Source of the DNA: Ferruginibacter sp.
Lineage (GTDB): Bacteria; Bacteroidota; Bacteroidia; Chitinophagales; Chitinophagaceae
Direction of reading: 5' to 3'
Length of the DNA stretch: 53,711 bases
Assembly (NCBI GenBank): GCA_025362235.1
Contig: JANYGZ010000081.1
Location: 1-53,711, forward strand
Both the position numbers and the translations under genes were made by a program. Below the pieces are notes generated by a model. It was not told where the DNA came from. It searched no databases and worked only from the letters and a program-made list of their open reading frames with translations. Below are positions 1 through 8,381 of this stretch, piece after piece; the first letter of the stretch is position 1, and each line of letters opens with the position of its first letter.

Positions 1-5
1 TTTTA

Positions 6-241
6 TTGCCGTTAAGTCGTTTAGGCGTTTTTATTTTAAGCAAGACGTCTAAACGTGTAAACGGCAAAACCCTTTCATACATTTTATTTTTATTGCCGTT
101 AAGTCGTTCAGGCGTTTTTATTTTAAGCAAGACGTCTTAACGTCTAAACGGCAAAACCCTTTCATACATTTTATTTTTATTGCCGTTAAGTCGTTTAGGC
201 GTTTTTATTTTAAACAAGACGCCTAAACGACTTAACGGCAA
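6..241. repeat. Three tandem 87-bp units, each a long inverted repeat
   Basis: Three units start at 6, 93 and 180, an exact 87-bp period. Each has two 23-nt arms (6–28/45–67, 93–115/132–154, 180–202/219–241), a 16-nt AT-rich loop and, between units, a nearly identical 25-nt linker. The third unit is a perfect palindrome. The first two have four arm mismatches each. The arms contain two similar octamers of the form CGTTNAGN. The array lies 18 nt past the stop codon of the minus-strand VWA gene and runs to the window edge, so more copies may lie outside. There is no U-tract, so a simple terminator role is doubtful. A REP-like or MITE-like element is possible. Confidence 0.9.
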
Positions 242-259
242 AATCTTCTCTGAAGCAAA

Positions 260-1357
260 TTAATAAACTGTTTTTCTTTTGCCACTTTCGAAGTCCTTAA
301 ACATAAATGCACCTAATTTATCTAAAGATGCAAAGAAGGCTTTTCCATTATTTGTTTCTGTAAATTCCTGTACAAATTTTTGCAGATAAGGGTCAGAAGC
401 AATCATGAATGTTGTGATGGGTATTTTTAATTTTTTGCATTGTGTCGCAAGACTCATGCAACGGTTTAAAATTTTTCTATCTACGCCAAAACTATTTTTA
501 TAATATTTGGTACCTACTTTTAAGCAGGTGGGCTTGCCATCAGTGATCATAAAAATTTGTTTGTTAAGGTTTCTTCTTTTGCGTAAAAGATCCATCGCTA
601 ACTCCACCCCTGCAACGGTATTGGTATGGTAAGGCCCGACCTGGAGATAAGGAAGGTCTTTTACTTCAATGGTCCAGGCATCATTGCCAAATACAACAAT
701 GTCCAATGTATCCTTAGGATATTTTGTTTGTATCAATTCGCTTAACGCCATGGCTACTTTTTTTGCAGGGGTAATCCTGTCTTCTCCGTATAAAATCATC
801 GAGTGCGAAATGTCAATCATCAGTACGGTAGAAGTCTGCGATTTAAAATCTGTTTCCCTAATCTCCAGGTCATCTTCCTGTAGGCGGAAACTTTCTGCAC
901 CATGATTTATCTGTGCGTTGCGGATAGAAGCTGTAAAATCAATTTGCTCCAACGTATCACCAAATTGAAAAGGTCTTGTTTCCGGATTAATTTCATCGCC
1001 ACCACCAGGCTTAAAAGTGGTATGATTGCCCTGTCTTGTCTTTTTTAGTTTACCAAAAATTTCTTCTAGGCTTTTTTTTCTGATGCCTTGTTCTGTTTTG
1101 GGTGTAATTTTTATTTCGCCATTTTCCTTTTTCTCATCAATGTATCCTTTATCTTTTAAATCTTCGTAAAAATCACCCATTCCGTAGTCATTTTTAGTGA
1201 GCTTATATTCTTTATCTAATTCGTTCATCCATTGCATGGCTTCGCCTACATCGCCATTTGTGTAGGTAAGCAGCTGCATAAAAATATCCAGTAATTGCTC
1301 AAAAGGAGTTTTAGCATTTTGAGCAGGATCGTATTTACCAAAATTGTACCCTTTCAT
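260..1357 (-). CDS. VWA domain-containing protein
   Basis: The 365-aa soluble protein has no signal peptide. The N-terminal 160 residues are helical and charged. From about residue 176 there is a von Willebrand factor A domain with the metal-site motif DISHS (D182-x-S184-x-S186) and a later ITDG strand. Proteins of this kind (CoxE/YehP-like VWA proteins) usually sit beside a MoxR-type AAA+ ATPase and act with it as a chaperone or metal-insertion pair. No ATPase lies upstream here, and the downstream side is cut by the window edge after the palindromic repeats. The start ATG follows an AT-rich leader. The specific function is unknown. Confidence 0.85.
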   Translation of the reverse strand: MKGYNFGKYDPAQNAKTPFEQLLDIFMQLLTYTNGDVGEAMQWMNELDKEYKLTKNDYGMGDFYEDLKDKGYIDEKKENGEIKITPKTEQGIRKKSLEEIFGKLKKTRQGNHTTFKPGGGDEINPETRPFQFGDTLEQIDFTASIRNAQINHGAESFRLQEDDLEIRETDFKSQTSTVLMIDISHSMILYGEDRITPAKKVAMALSELIQTKYPKDTLDIVVFGNDAWTIEVKDLPYLQVGPYHTNTVAGVELAMDLLRKRRNLNKQIFMITDGKPTCLKVGTKYYKNSFGVDRKILNRCMSLATQCKKLKIPITTFMIASDPYLQKFVQEFTETNNGKAFFASLDKLGAFMFKDFESGKRKTVY

Positions 1358-1490
1358 AATTATAATTTTTTAAAATGGCCGTCTTTAAAAACCTGTACTA
1401 AATAATTCTTATTTTCAGTCGATTTATTCCCTTGATGGTATTCACAATTTACGAAACAATCAATTGAACTGATTGGTTCGTTTGTTAAAT

Positions 1491-1526
1491 AAAAAATCCT
1501 CACGATGTCATCGGGAGGATTTTTTT
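1491..1526. terminator. Bidirectional intrinsic terminator
   Basis: AAAAAATCCTC (1491–1501) pairs with GAGGATTTTTT (1515–1525), and the intervening bases add CGATG/CATCG pairing. It has A and T tracts on both sides. It lies just past the stop of the minus-strand GT117 gene, separating it from the VWA gene downstream. Confidence 0.85.
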
Positions 1527-1541
1527 ATTTAAAAGAGCTAA

Positions 1542-4500
1542 TTACTTTTTTCCACTATCTCCCTTCTTTGCAGGAGTGGTAGTGTTATTGATTGTTGTGT
1601 GCAATTCTACGGGCAATTGGTTTTTATTTTTATAAAACTGCTCCATTTGCTGAATGCCCTTTAAAAAATTTATGGCCATTTGCAAATCGCCCCTCTCACC
1701 ATCAAACTGGCTAAGCCTTGTTTCATTTAAACTGTTATAATAGGTAACCTGTTGTTCAAGGTCTTTCTTTAAACTACTGGTAACTTTTTCAGCTAACGCA
1801 GTATCGCCGGCTTTATAGCAGGCATCTAAAAACTGGTACGAGATATAATTGTGCTGCTGGAAACGGGATACCATACCATAAGGCATATTTTCTTCCAACA
1901 TACCCTTATCACATTTCTCCAGCATCTTTTTTGCTTCTTCCAGTTTGCCATTGCTAGCTAAGTTACCCGCAGCTTTTGCATATGCCAAACGGATGCTGTT
2001 TAAGTGACGGCGATTTTCTTCATCATAGTAAACGCCTTTTACATTGGCGTTACCAAATACAAATTTTTTCATCATCTTATCATACACCCAATCTTCATTT
2101 ACTTCTTTATTCATTACAGGCACCAATCTGTAAGTAAGCCCATCCTGGCGAAGGTATTGGCCAAAGCCAAGTTCTCCATACTCACTGGTAAAGTAAATGG
2201 GCCGTTTCCATTTGTTGGCTGCTATAATATTTAATATAGCAGTTTCTCCTTTTTGAAGACCGGTTTTTGCAGGGATATCAAATTTCATTTCGCTTACCAC
2301 ACTATCGCCCGCATTTACAGTGCCATTTGTTCTAACGAGATTTATATCAACAGGTACCTTTACCTTGCGGCTAGGGTATACATTTATAAAACTGCCATCC
2401 CTCGTTTGTTCCATTTTAGTTTGGTCATCACTGCCTGCATAATCCTTCATCATGCTGTATAGATCCATGTATTCATTAGGATTCATTCCTGCCTTTGGCA
2501 CATAATAAATAAAATCTCTTTTGGCACCTTCTATTTGTGTGGCTGTCCATATCGGGTCAATCGGGTCGCTTTGATTTATTTTATAACGTAATTGATTTAT
2601 ATAAGAATCGGTGCCCAGCAAACTTGAGTTAATAACACGTATATCTCTTCGAATACCTTCTACTTCTTGTGCATACCATAATGGATAAGTATCGTTATCA
2701 CCAAACGTAACTAAAATAGCGTTGGGTGCACAGCTTTCCAGGTAGTCAATAGCAAGGTCTCTTGCTATTACTTTTTTTCCACGATCATGATCATCCCATT
2801 CCTGGTTAGCCATTAATAAAGGCACAGCCAATATACAAACACCGGCCGCAACATAATTTGCTATTTTGGCGCTCATAAATTTGGTCAGTAATTCCTTTAC
2901 ATAAAGTACGCCTAAACCTATCCAGATTGCAAATGCATAAAAAGAACCCACAAATGCATAATCCCTTTCTCTTGGCTGGTTACCCGGCATATTTAAATAA
3001 ATAACGATAGCAAAACCGGTAAAGAAAAAAAGCAGGCCAACTACCAACCCATCTTTTTTATTTTTTTGATAATGGTATAATAAACCCAGTATGCCTAAAA
3101 TAAGCGGCAATGCAAAGAGGTTATTATTGGACTTGTTATGTTTCATGCTATCAGGCATAAATGCCTGGTTGCCCAGGCGTGCATTATCCCAAAAAGAAAT
3201 ACCTGTCTTCCAATTTCCATCTCTCACATTGCCCACACTTACGCCCTGTACATCATCTTGTTTACCGGCAAAATTCCACATAAAATACCTCATATACATC
3301 CAACCTACCTGGTACTGAAAAAAGAAACTGATGTTATCGGCCATTGTAGGTTTTCCACTCCATTCACCTGTTTTTGGGTCTTTCCCAATATTGGCAAAAC
3401 CAGCATAATAATCAGCATGTCCCTGGTCATTACTCTGATCCCACATTCTTGGAAAAATATGCATGTCTTCATCGGCATAGGCAGTTTCAACCTTATGACC
3501 ATTTTTTACATATTTATCTTTTCCTTTTATATAAGTATCTACATATTGCTGGTCAGTTGGTTGTGCCGTAAAATCCTGTCCGCTAATTAAAGGGTAATCA
3601 CCATACTGTTCACGTGCCAGATAACCTACCAGGTTTACCGGATTATCTACATTGTACATATCAATAGCGGTATCTGCATTGCTGCGTATTAAAGTAGTAA
3701 AGTAACTGCTGTAACCAAGTAGCATGAATGTAAAACTCCACAAACCTAATTTTAGGAAATTCCAATTTTTCTTATTCGCTAATCTAAGGGCAAAGTATAT
3801 GAGTGCCGCTAATAGTAAAAAGAAAAAAGCAAAGCCGCTGAAAAAAGGCATACCAAAATCGTTTACAAATAATATATCAAAATTGCCTGCTCCTTTAATG
3901 GTCCATTGTATTACCGCTTTTTGAATAATACCTGTAATGGCGCAACCAATAATAAAGGCAACAAAAACACCCCAATTGGTAATTTTGTACCGTTTAAAAT
4001 AATAAATCATCACCATTGCCGGAATGGTAAGCAGGTTTAAAAGATGCACCCCAATGGAAAGCCCCATCAGGTAAAATATTAAAATTAGCCATCTATCGGC
4101 TCCGGTAAAATGCCCTGATATGCCGATTTTGTTTTCTTCAGTAACAGCAGATTCCCATTTAAGCATTGCCCAAAAAACAATTGCAGTAAAAAAAGAGGAT
4201 AATGCATACACTTCACCTTCAACAGCACTATACCAGAAAGAGTCAGAAAAACAATAGGCCAATGCGCCTACTGCACCTGCGGCAACAATGCTGAATAATT
4301 GTCCGTTTGTTAATTCCTGCCCGGCAGTTTGAACCAGTTTTTTTGCAAAATGTGTAATGCTCCAGTATAAAAATAAAATAGTGAATCCACTGGCCAAAGC
4401 GCTCATCAGGTTTATGCCTGTTGCAGCATGTTGTGGATCAAACGGGACCATAAACAAACGGCCTATTAATACAAAAAGTGGCGCCCCTGGCGGATGGGGG

Positions 4501-4640
4501 ATCTGTAATTTATACGCACTGGAAGCAAACTCGCCGCAATCCCAAAAGCTGCCGGTAGCTTCCATTGTCATAATATAAACAGTACAGGCAATAATGCAAA
4601 CTATCCAGCCCGAGATGTTGTTAACACGTTTAAAATTCAT
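1542..4640 (-). CDS. DUF2723 / GT117 family membrane glycosyltransferase-like protein
   Basis: The 1032-aa polytopic membrane protein belongs to the DUF2723 (TMEM260-like, GT117) family. It starts with a transmembrane helix followed by the family's conserved first loop, with WDCGE (D34, E37) and HPPGAP (residues 49–54), which in GT-C folds carries the acidic catalytic site. About a dozen hydrophobic segments span the first 620 residues. The C-terminal 400 residues are soluble, probably periplasmic, and include a helical-repeat stretch near the end. Human TMEM260 is a protein O-mannosyltransferase, so a lipid-linked-sugar-dependent transferase acting on exported proteins is a reasonable inference. 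The bacterial substrate is not known. It is monocistronic, with a hairpin leader upstream and a terminator downstream. Confidence 0.9.
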   Translation of the reverse strand: MNFKRVNNISGWIVCIIACTVYIMTMEATGSFWDCGEFASSAYKLQIPHPPGAPLFVLIGRLFMVPFDPQHAATGINLMSALASGFTILFLYWSITHFAKKLVQTAGQELTNGQLFSIVAAGAVGALAYCFSDSFWYSAVEGEVYALSSFFTAIVFWAMLKWESAVTEENKIGISGHFTGADRWLILIFYLMGLSIGVHLLNLLTIPAMVMIYYFKRYKITNWGVFVAFIIGCAITGIIQKAVIQWTIKGAGNFDILFVNDFGMPFFSGFAFFFLLLAALIYFALRLANKKNWNFLKLGLWSFTFMLLGYSSYFTTLIRSNADTAIDMYNVDNPVNLVGYLAREQYGDYPLISGQDFTAQPTDQQYVDTYIKGKDKYVKNGHKVETAYADEDMHIFPRMWDQSNDQGHADYYAGFANIGKDPKTGEWSGKPTMADNISFFFQYQVGWMYMRYFMWNFAGKQDDVQGVSVGNVRDGNWKTGISFWDNARLGNQAFMPDSMKHNKSNNNLFALPLILGILGLLYHYQKNKKDGLVVGLLFFFTGFAIVIYLNMPGNQPRERDYAFVGSFYAFAIWIGLGVLYVKELLTKFMSAKIANYVAAGVCILAVPLLMANQEWDDHDRGKKVIARDLAIDYLESCAPNAILVTFGDNDTYPLWYAQEVEGIRRDIRVINSSLLGTDSYINQLRYKINQSDPIDPIWTATQIEGAKRDFIYYVPKAGMNPNEYMDLYSMMKDYAGSDDQTKMEQTRDGSFINVYPSRKVKVPVDINLVRTNGTVNAGDSVVSEMKFDIPAKTGLQKGETAILNIIAANKWKRPIYFTSEYGELGFGQYLRQDGLTYRLVPVMNKEVNEDWVYDKMMKKFVFGNANVKGVYYDEENRRHLNSIRLAYAKAAGNLASNGKLEEAKKMLEKCDKGMLEENMPYGMVSRFQQHNYISYQFLDACYKAGDTALAEKVTSSLKKDLEQQVTYYNSLNETRLSQFDGERGDLQMAINFLKGIQQMEQFYKNKNQLPVELHTTINNTTTPAKKGDSGKK

Positions 4641-4657
4641 ACAGAAGTTGGTTATAT

Positions 4658-4685
4658 CCCGATACTCATCGGGAGGGCAAATATA
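4658..4685 (-). promoter_or_regulatory. Promoter −7 element and leader hairpin for the GT117 gene
   Basis: On the minus strand TATATTTG (4685–4678) matches the Bacteroidota −7 box TAnnTTTG. Just inside the predicted transcript lies a hairpin, CCCGAT-ACTC-ATCGGG (4658–4673), 17 nt before the ATG. A similar CATCGGGAGG string occurs in the terminator at 1509–1518. The −33 box is weak. Confidence 0.5.
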
Positions 4686-4814
4686 AAACTATCAACCCAT
4701 TGAAAGGCTGTGATAACAATTTTTTATGAATTTATACTGAGCTGGATTTCTCTATATATGAGATAGATTTATTTTACAATCAGGTATAAAGGGTAACAAT
4801 CATTGTATAAAAGG

Positions 4815-4846
4815 TTTGCAAACCAGCCTTTTATTTTAAATCTTTG
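4815..4846 (+). promoter_or_regulatory. Candidate promoter for the GIN-domain lipoprotein gene
   Basis: TTTG (4815–4818) is followed after 20 nt by AATCTTTG (4839–4846), one base off TAnnTTTG. The ATG lies 14 nt further on, implying a leader of under 10 nt. Confidence 0.4.
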
Positions 4847-4860
4847 CAAAAATTTTAACC

Positions 4861-5562
4861 ATGAAACAAATTATAAGTTTTGCTTTTGCATTAGTGGTAT
4901 TGAGTTCCTGTCACCGGATACAGGGCAGCGGTAATATTATTTCAGAAACCAGGTCAACCGGCGATTTTACCGGTATTTCTGCAGGAGGGGCTTTTGAAGT
5001 GGAATTAAAAACGGGCCCTGTTACGGAAGTAAGGATAGAAGCCGATGATAATCTTATGCCGTATATTGAAACAAGGGTATCCGGCAATGTTTTAAATATT
5101 ACTACCAAAGGCCATACAAATTTTATTGACGGGCATTACAAGGCATACATTACTGCCCCTGATATTAATTACCTGAATAGCTCCGGTGCAGCCAGTATAC
5201 GTATTATGAATGTGGTAAAAAACGGCGAAAAAATAAAACTAGAGTCATCTGGCGCTGCTTCAATTAAAGGAGAGGTGGATGCGCCAAAAATTACTTCGGA
5301 AGCAAGCGGTGCTGCAAATATTACCGTGTCGGGGCGAACAATGGATTATGATGCAGAAGCTTCAGGTAGCGCTACTATTGATACAGAAGAATTGATGAGT
5401 GAAACAGTAAAGGCTCGTGCATCGGGTGCAGCAAGTGTACATGTATATTCAAGCGTAAGTCTCAATGCAGATGCAAGTGGTGCCGCCAATATTCACTATA
5501 AAGGTTCAGGCACTACAGTGGTAAAAACAAGTGGCGCTGCCAATATAAAAAAAGACGATTAA
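4861..5562 (+). CDS. Lipoprotein with GIN domain (DUF2807, putative adhesin head)
   Basis: The 233-aa protein has a lipoprotein signal ending LSSC (C17). The rest fits the DUF2807/GIN family, a right-handed beta-helix called the putative auto-transporter adhesin head domain. The motif SGAA or a close variant recurs seven times from about residue 100, spaced 15–25 residues apart (SSGAASI, ASGAANI, ASGSATI and similar), as expected for successive beta-helix turns. It stands alone between a candidate promoter and a strong terminator. It is probably anchored in the outer membrane. The role is unknown, and the adhesin label is only a family name. Confidence 0.88.
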   Translation: MKQIISFAFALVVLSSCHRIQGSGNIISETRSTGDFTGISAGGAFEVELKTGPVTEVRIEADDNLMPYIETRVSGNVLNITTKGHTNFIDGHYKAYITAPDINYLNSSGAASIRIMNVVKNGEKIKLESSGAASIKGEVDAPKITSEASGAANITVSGRTMDYDAEASGSATIDTEELMSETVKARASGAASVHVYSSVSLNADASGAANIHYKGSGTTVVKTSGAANIKKDD

Positions 5563-5583
5563 TTAATACGGTAACTATTTTAC

Positions 5584-5616
5584 GAGCCCTGCTATAATTA
5601 TAGCAGGGCTCTTTTT
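5584..5616 (+). terminator. Intrinsic terminator of the GIN lipoprotein gene
   Basis: A perfect 14-bp self-complementary stem (GAGCCCTGCTATAA with its complement, 5584–5611) is followed by TTTTT. It lies 22 nt past the stop codon. Confidence 0.92.
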
Positions 5617-5730
5617 AATGTATGTGCAGCATAATAGCGTTTGGCTAATCATTATCATTAAAGTTCATAACCTTACAATTTCTCAAACGAGGCAATTGTT
5701 TGTGTCTTCTAATCAAATTAGCCATCTTTT

Positions 5731-5776
5731 CTTGTCATCTTGTCACTTTTTGATGTTTGGTATTTTCTTTGACAAG
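5731..5776 (+). promoter_or_regulatory. Repeated CTTGTCA motif upstream of htpG
   Basis: CTTGTCA occurs twice in direct orientation (5731–5737 and 5739–5745), with its inverse TGACAAG at 5770–5776, about 22 nt before the htpG ATG. TATTTTCTTTG overlaps the last site and resembles a −7 box. The arrangement suggests an operator for a heat-shock regulator, but no known site (CIRCE, for example) matches. Confidence 0.3.
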
Positions 5777-5798
5777 TAGAATAAAAAATCTACACATC

Positions 5799-7616
5799 AT
5801 GCAAAAAGGAAATATAAGGGTACAAACGGAGAATATTTTTCCAATTATTAAAAAATTTTTATATAGTGAACACGATATATTTTTAAGGGAACTGGTAAGC
5901 AATGCAGTTGATGCTACACAAAAATTAAAAACCCTTTCTTCTATTGGAGAAGCAAAAGGAGAAATAGGTGAGTTATCAATTACCATAAAGATTGATGCAG
6001 ACAAAAAAACAGTTACCATCTCGGATAAAGGAATTGGTATGACGGGTGAGGAAGTGGATAAATACCTTAACCAGGTAGCTTTTAGTGGTGCAGAAGAATT
6101 TTTGGATAAATACAAGGGGCAAAATGAAAACAATATTATAGGCCATTTTGGATTAGGGTTTTACTCTTCTTTTATGGTAAGTGAGAAAGTAGAAGTAATT
6201 ACCAAATCGTTTAAAGAAAATGCTGTGGCTGTGAGATGGGAATGTGATGGCAGCCCGGAATTTTTATTGGAGGATACCGAAAAGGCAGAGAGAGGTACTG
6301 ATATTGTTATGTACATGAATGAAGAAAGCAAAGAATTTTTAGAACCTCAGCGTATAAAAACTGTACTTGAAAAATTCTGCCGTTTTTTACCTGTGCCGAT
6401 TATATTTGAAGACAAACAAATCAATAACCCAACACCAGCATGGACTAAAAAGCCTTCCGAACTAACGGTAGAAGATTATCAAAATTTTTATAAAGAGTTA
6501 TACCCCTTTAACGAAGCGCCTTTATTCTGGATCCACCTGAATGTTGATTATCCTTTTAACCTGACTGGGATTTTGTATTTCCCTAAAATAAAGCAATCGT
6601 ATGAGATACAAAAAGACAAGATTCAATTATACAGTAACCAGGTTTTTGTAACAGATGAGGTAAAGGATATAGTTCCTGAATTTTTAATGCTGTTGCAGGG
6701 CGTACTGGATTCCCCGGATATACCTTTGAATGTTAGCCGTAGCTATTTACAAGGCGATCCCAATGTGCGTAAAATAAATGCACATATCACTAAAAAAGTA
6801 GCTGATAAATTAGAAGAGATTTTTAAAAATGACCGTACTGCTTTTGAAGAAAAATGGGAGAGCCTGGGGCTGTTTGTAAAGTATGGTATGATGACAGATG
6901 ATAAATTTTTAGAGAAGGCCAACAAGTTTTTAATATTACAGGATACAGAAGGCAAATTTTTTACTTTTGATGAATATAAAATAGCCACCGAAACCCTGCA
7001 GAAAAATAAAGAAGGCAAGCAGGTAATTTTATATACAACAGATCCAGTTCAGCAGGATGCCTTTATACAACAGGCTGTGGCAAAGGGTTACAAGGTTGTT
7101 AAGATGGAAACAATCATCGACAATGGTTTTGTTAATCAAATGGAAATGAAATGGGAGAATGTTCAGTTTGTAAGGGTTGATAGTGATATTACTGATAATT
7201 TAATTGACAAACAGGAAGGTGGTGAAAGTGTTTTAAATAAAGAAGAAGAAGAAAAACTAAAAGCACTATTTGGATTACAAATCCCTGAATTAAATGTTAC
7301 CGTGGAGGTTAAGGGACTAAGCGCTGATACGCCACCGGTAGTAGCTACAAGGCCCGAATTTATGCGACGCATGAAAGATATTGCATCTATGCAGGGAGGA
7401 ATGGGGGCATTTTATGCCAGCATGCCTGATGAAGTTACTTTAACAGTAAACGGTAATCATCCCATTTATAGAAATATTTTAGCAGAAGAAAAAGGCCGCC
7501 AGGAAAAACTTGTAAACAACCTTGCTGATCTTGCCTTATTGTCTCAGGGGTTATTAAAAGGAAATACCTTGACTAATTTTATAAATAGAAGCGTTGATTT
7601 AATGAGCGTTAAATAA
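5799..7616 (+). CDS. htpG: Molecular chaperone HtpG (Hsp90)
   Basis: The 605-aa cytosolic ATP-dependent chaperone is near the usual 610–630 aa. The N-terminal GHKL ATPase domain shows ELVSNAVDA (E31, N35), DKGIGM and GHFGLGFYS. The middle domain follows, with PLNVSRSYLQ, then the C-terminal dimerisation domain. The reading frame is open from 5757, but the conserved N-terminus MQKGNIRVQTENIF begins at 5799, so that ATG is taken as the start. The 14 upstream residues overlap the CTTGTCA motifs and are not conserved in character. It is monocistronic, with the next gene convergent. Confidence 0.97.
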   Translation: MQKGNIRVQTENIFPIIKKFLYSEHDIFLRELVSNAVDATQKLKTLSSIGEAKGEIGELSITIKIDADKKTVTISDKGIGMTGEEVDKYLNQVAFSGAEEFLDKYKGQNENNIIGHFGLGFYSSFMVSEKVEVITKSFKENAVAVRWECDGSPEFLLEDTEKAERGTDIVMYMNEESKEFLEPQRIKTVLEKFCRFLPVPIIFEDKQINNPTPAWTKKPSELTVEDYQNFYKELYPFNEAPLFWIHLNVDYPFNLTGILYFPKIKQSYEIQKDKIQLYSNQVFVTDEVKDIVPEFLMLLQGVLDSPDIPLNVSRSYLQGDPNVRKINAHITKKVADKLEEIFKNDRTAFEEKWESLGLFVKYGMMTDDKFLEKANKFLILQDTEGKFFTFDEYKIATETLQKNKEGKQVILYTTDPVQQDAFIQQAVAKGYKVVKMETIIDNGFVNQMEMKWENVQFVRVDSDITDNLIDKQEGGESVLNKEEEEKLKALFGLQIPELNVTVEVKGLSADTPPVVATRPEFMRRMKDIASMQGGMGAFYASMPDEVTLTVNGNHPIYRNILAEEKGRQEKLVNNLADLALLSQGLLKGNTLTNFINRSVDLMSVK

Positions 7617-7655
7617 GGAAGCTGTTGCTAATTTATTTAGAGAAATCTTCCGGTG

Positions 7656-8381
7656 TTATTTTAATGCCGGAAGTTTTAATATAGCAGCTTCAAAATATTT
7701 CATTTGCTGCGTGTGAAAAATTTCTATAAACCCTTCCTCCAAAAAAACATCTTTATATAATGGATTGGCGTAAGAAACAATAATTTCCCTTGGGCTTTCC
7801 TTTACACTTTCCATAATATTAGAAACCACCGCTGTCATTATCACCACATCAAAGGGATTAAATAAAAAAATACAATCCACGTCAGCAGGTATTTCAAAAT
7901 TAATTGCATCTTTGGTAATTACTTCATATTGAATAGAGGGTAATTCTTTTTTTGTATTGTGTAAATTAACAAGTGCATCTTCACACAATTGTTTTGAAAA
8001 ATCAATACCGGTAATTTTTTTATAACCGTGATGTGCAGCAACGCATACAGCTCTTCCCTTTCCACACCCAATATCCAAAAAATGTTTTTTTGATGTTGGA
8101 GACAGTTGCGTGAATATTTGTTCCAGTAACAAATAGGTGATAGGCATGTACATGGTGGCATGTGAAATGTCGATGCCTTTTTTTGAAAGTTTTTTTAAAT
8201 TATCAGCCCCGGTTGTATTGATATTATATTTTTTTTCACCTTTAATTTCCTGGGATATAACATTTATGGCTATCCTCCAGTTCCAGTTAAAACCGAGAAA
8301 AAAAAAGTATTGCAGGTAAGTAAATATTTTCAATGAAGTATTGTATTGGTTAATTAATTGAAGCTGACAATTGTACATCAA
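7656..8381 (-). CDS. Class I SAM-dependent methyltransferase
   Basis: The 241-aa protein has a Rossmann-type SAM-binding domain. Motif I is FLDIGCGKGR, followed by an acidic ITGIDFS strand (motif II) and an IFLFNPFD segment in the motif IV position. The N-terminal 60 residues are hydrophobic then basic and end with a GADN/GIDISHATMYMP segment seen before the core in several uncharacterised bacterial methyltransferases. The start overlaps the end of recJ by 32 bp, so translation is probably coupled. ATG codons at 8381 and 8378 are both possible. The substrate cannot be told from sequence. Confidence 0.82.
   Translation of the reverse strand: MMYNCQLQLINQYNTSLKIFTYLQYFFFLGFNWNWRIAINVISQEIKGEKKYNINTTGADNLKKLSKKGIDISHATMYMPITYLLLEQIFTQLSPTSKKHFLDIGCGKGRAVCVAAHHGYKKITGIDFSKQLCEDALVNLHNTKKELPSIQYEVITKDAINFEIPADVDCIFLFNPFDVVIMTAVVSNIMESVKESPREIIVSYANPLYKDVFLEEGFIEIFHTQQMKYFEAAILKLPALK

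Noticed and set aside
6..241. CRISPR array
   Set aside because: The intervening sequences are nearly identical rather than unique, the unit is a large palindrome, and no cas gene is present.
5757..5798. Fourteen extra residues at the HtpG N-terminus
   Set aside because: They overlap the promoter-like motifs, and the family start is MQKGNIRVQTENIF at 5799.
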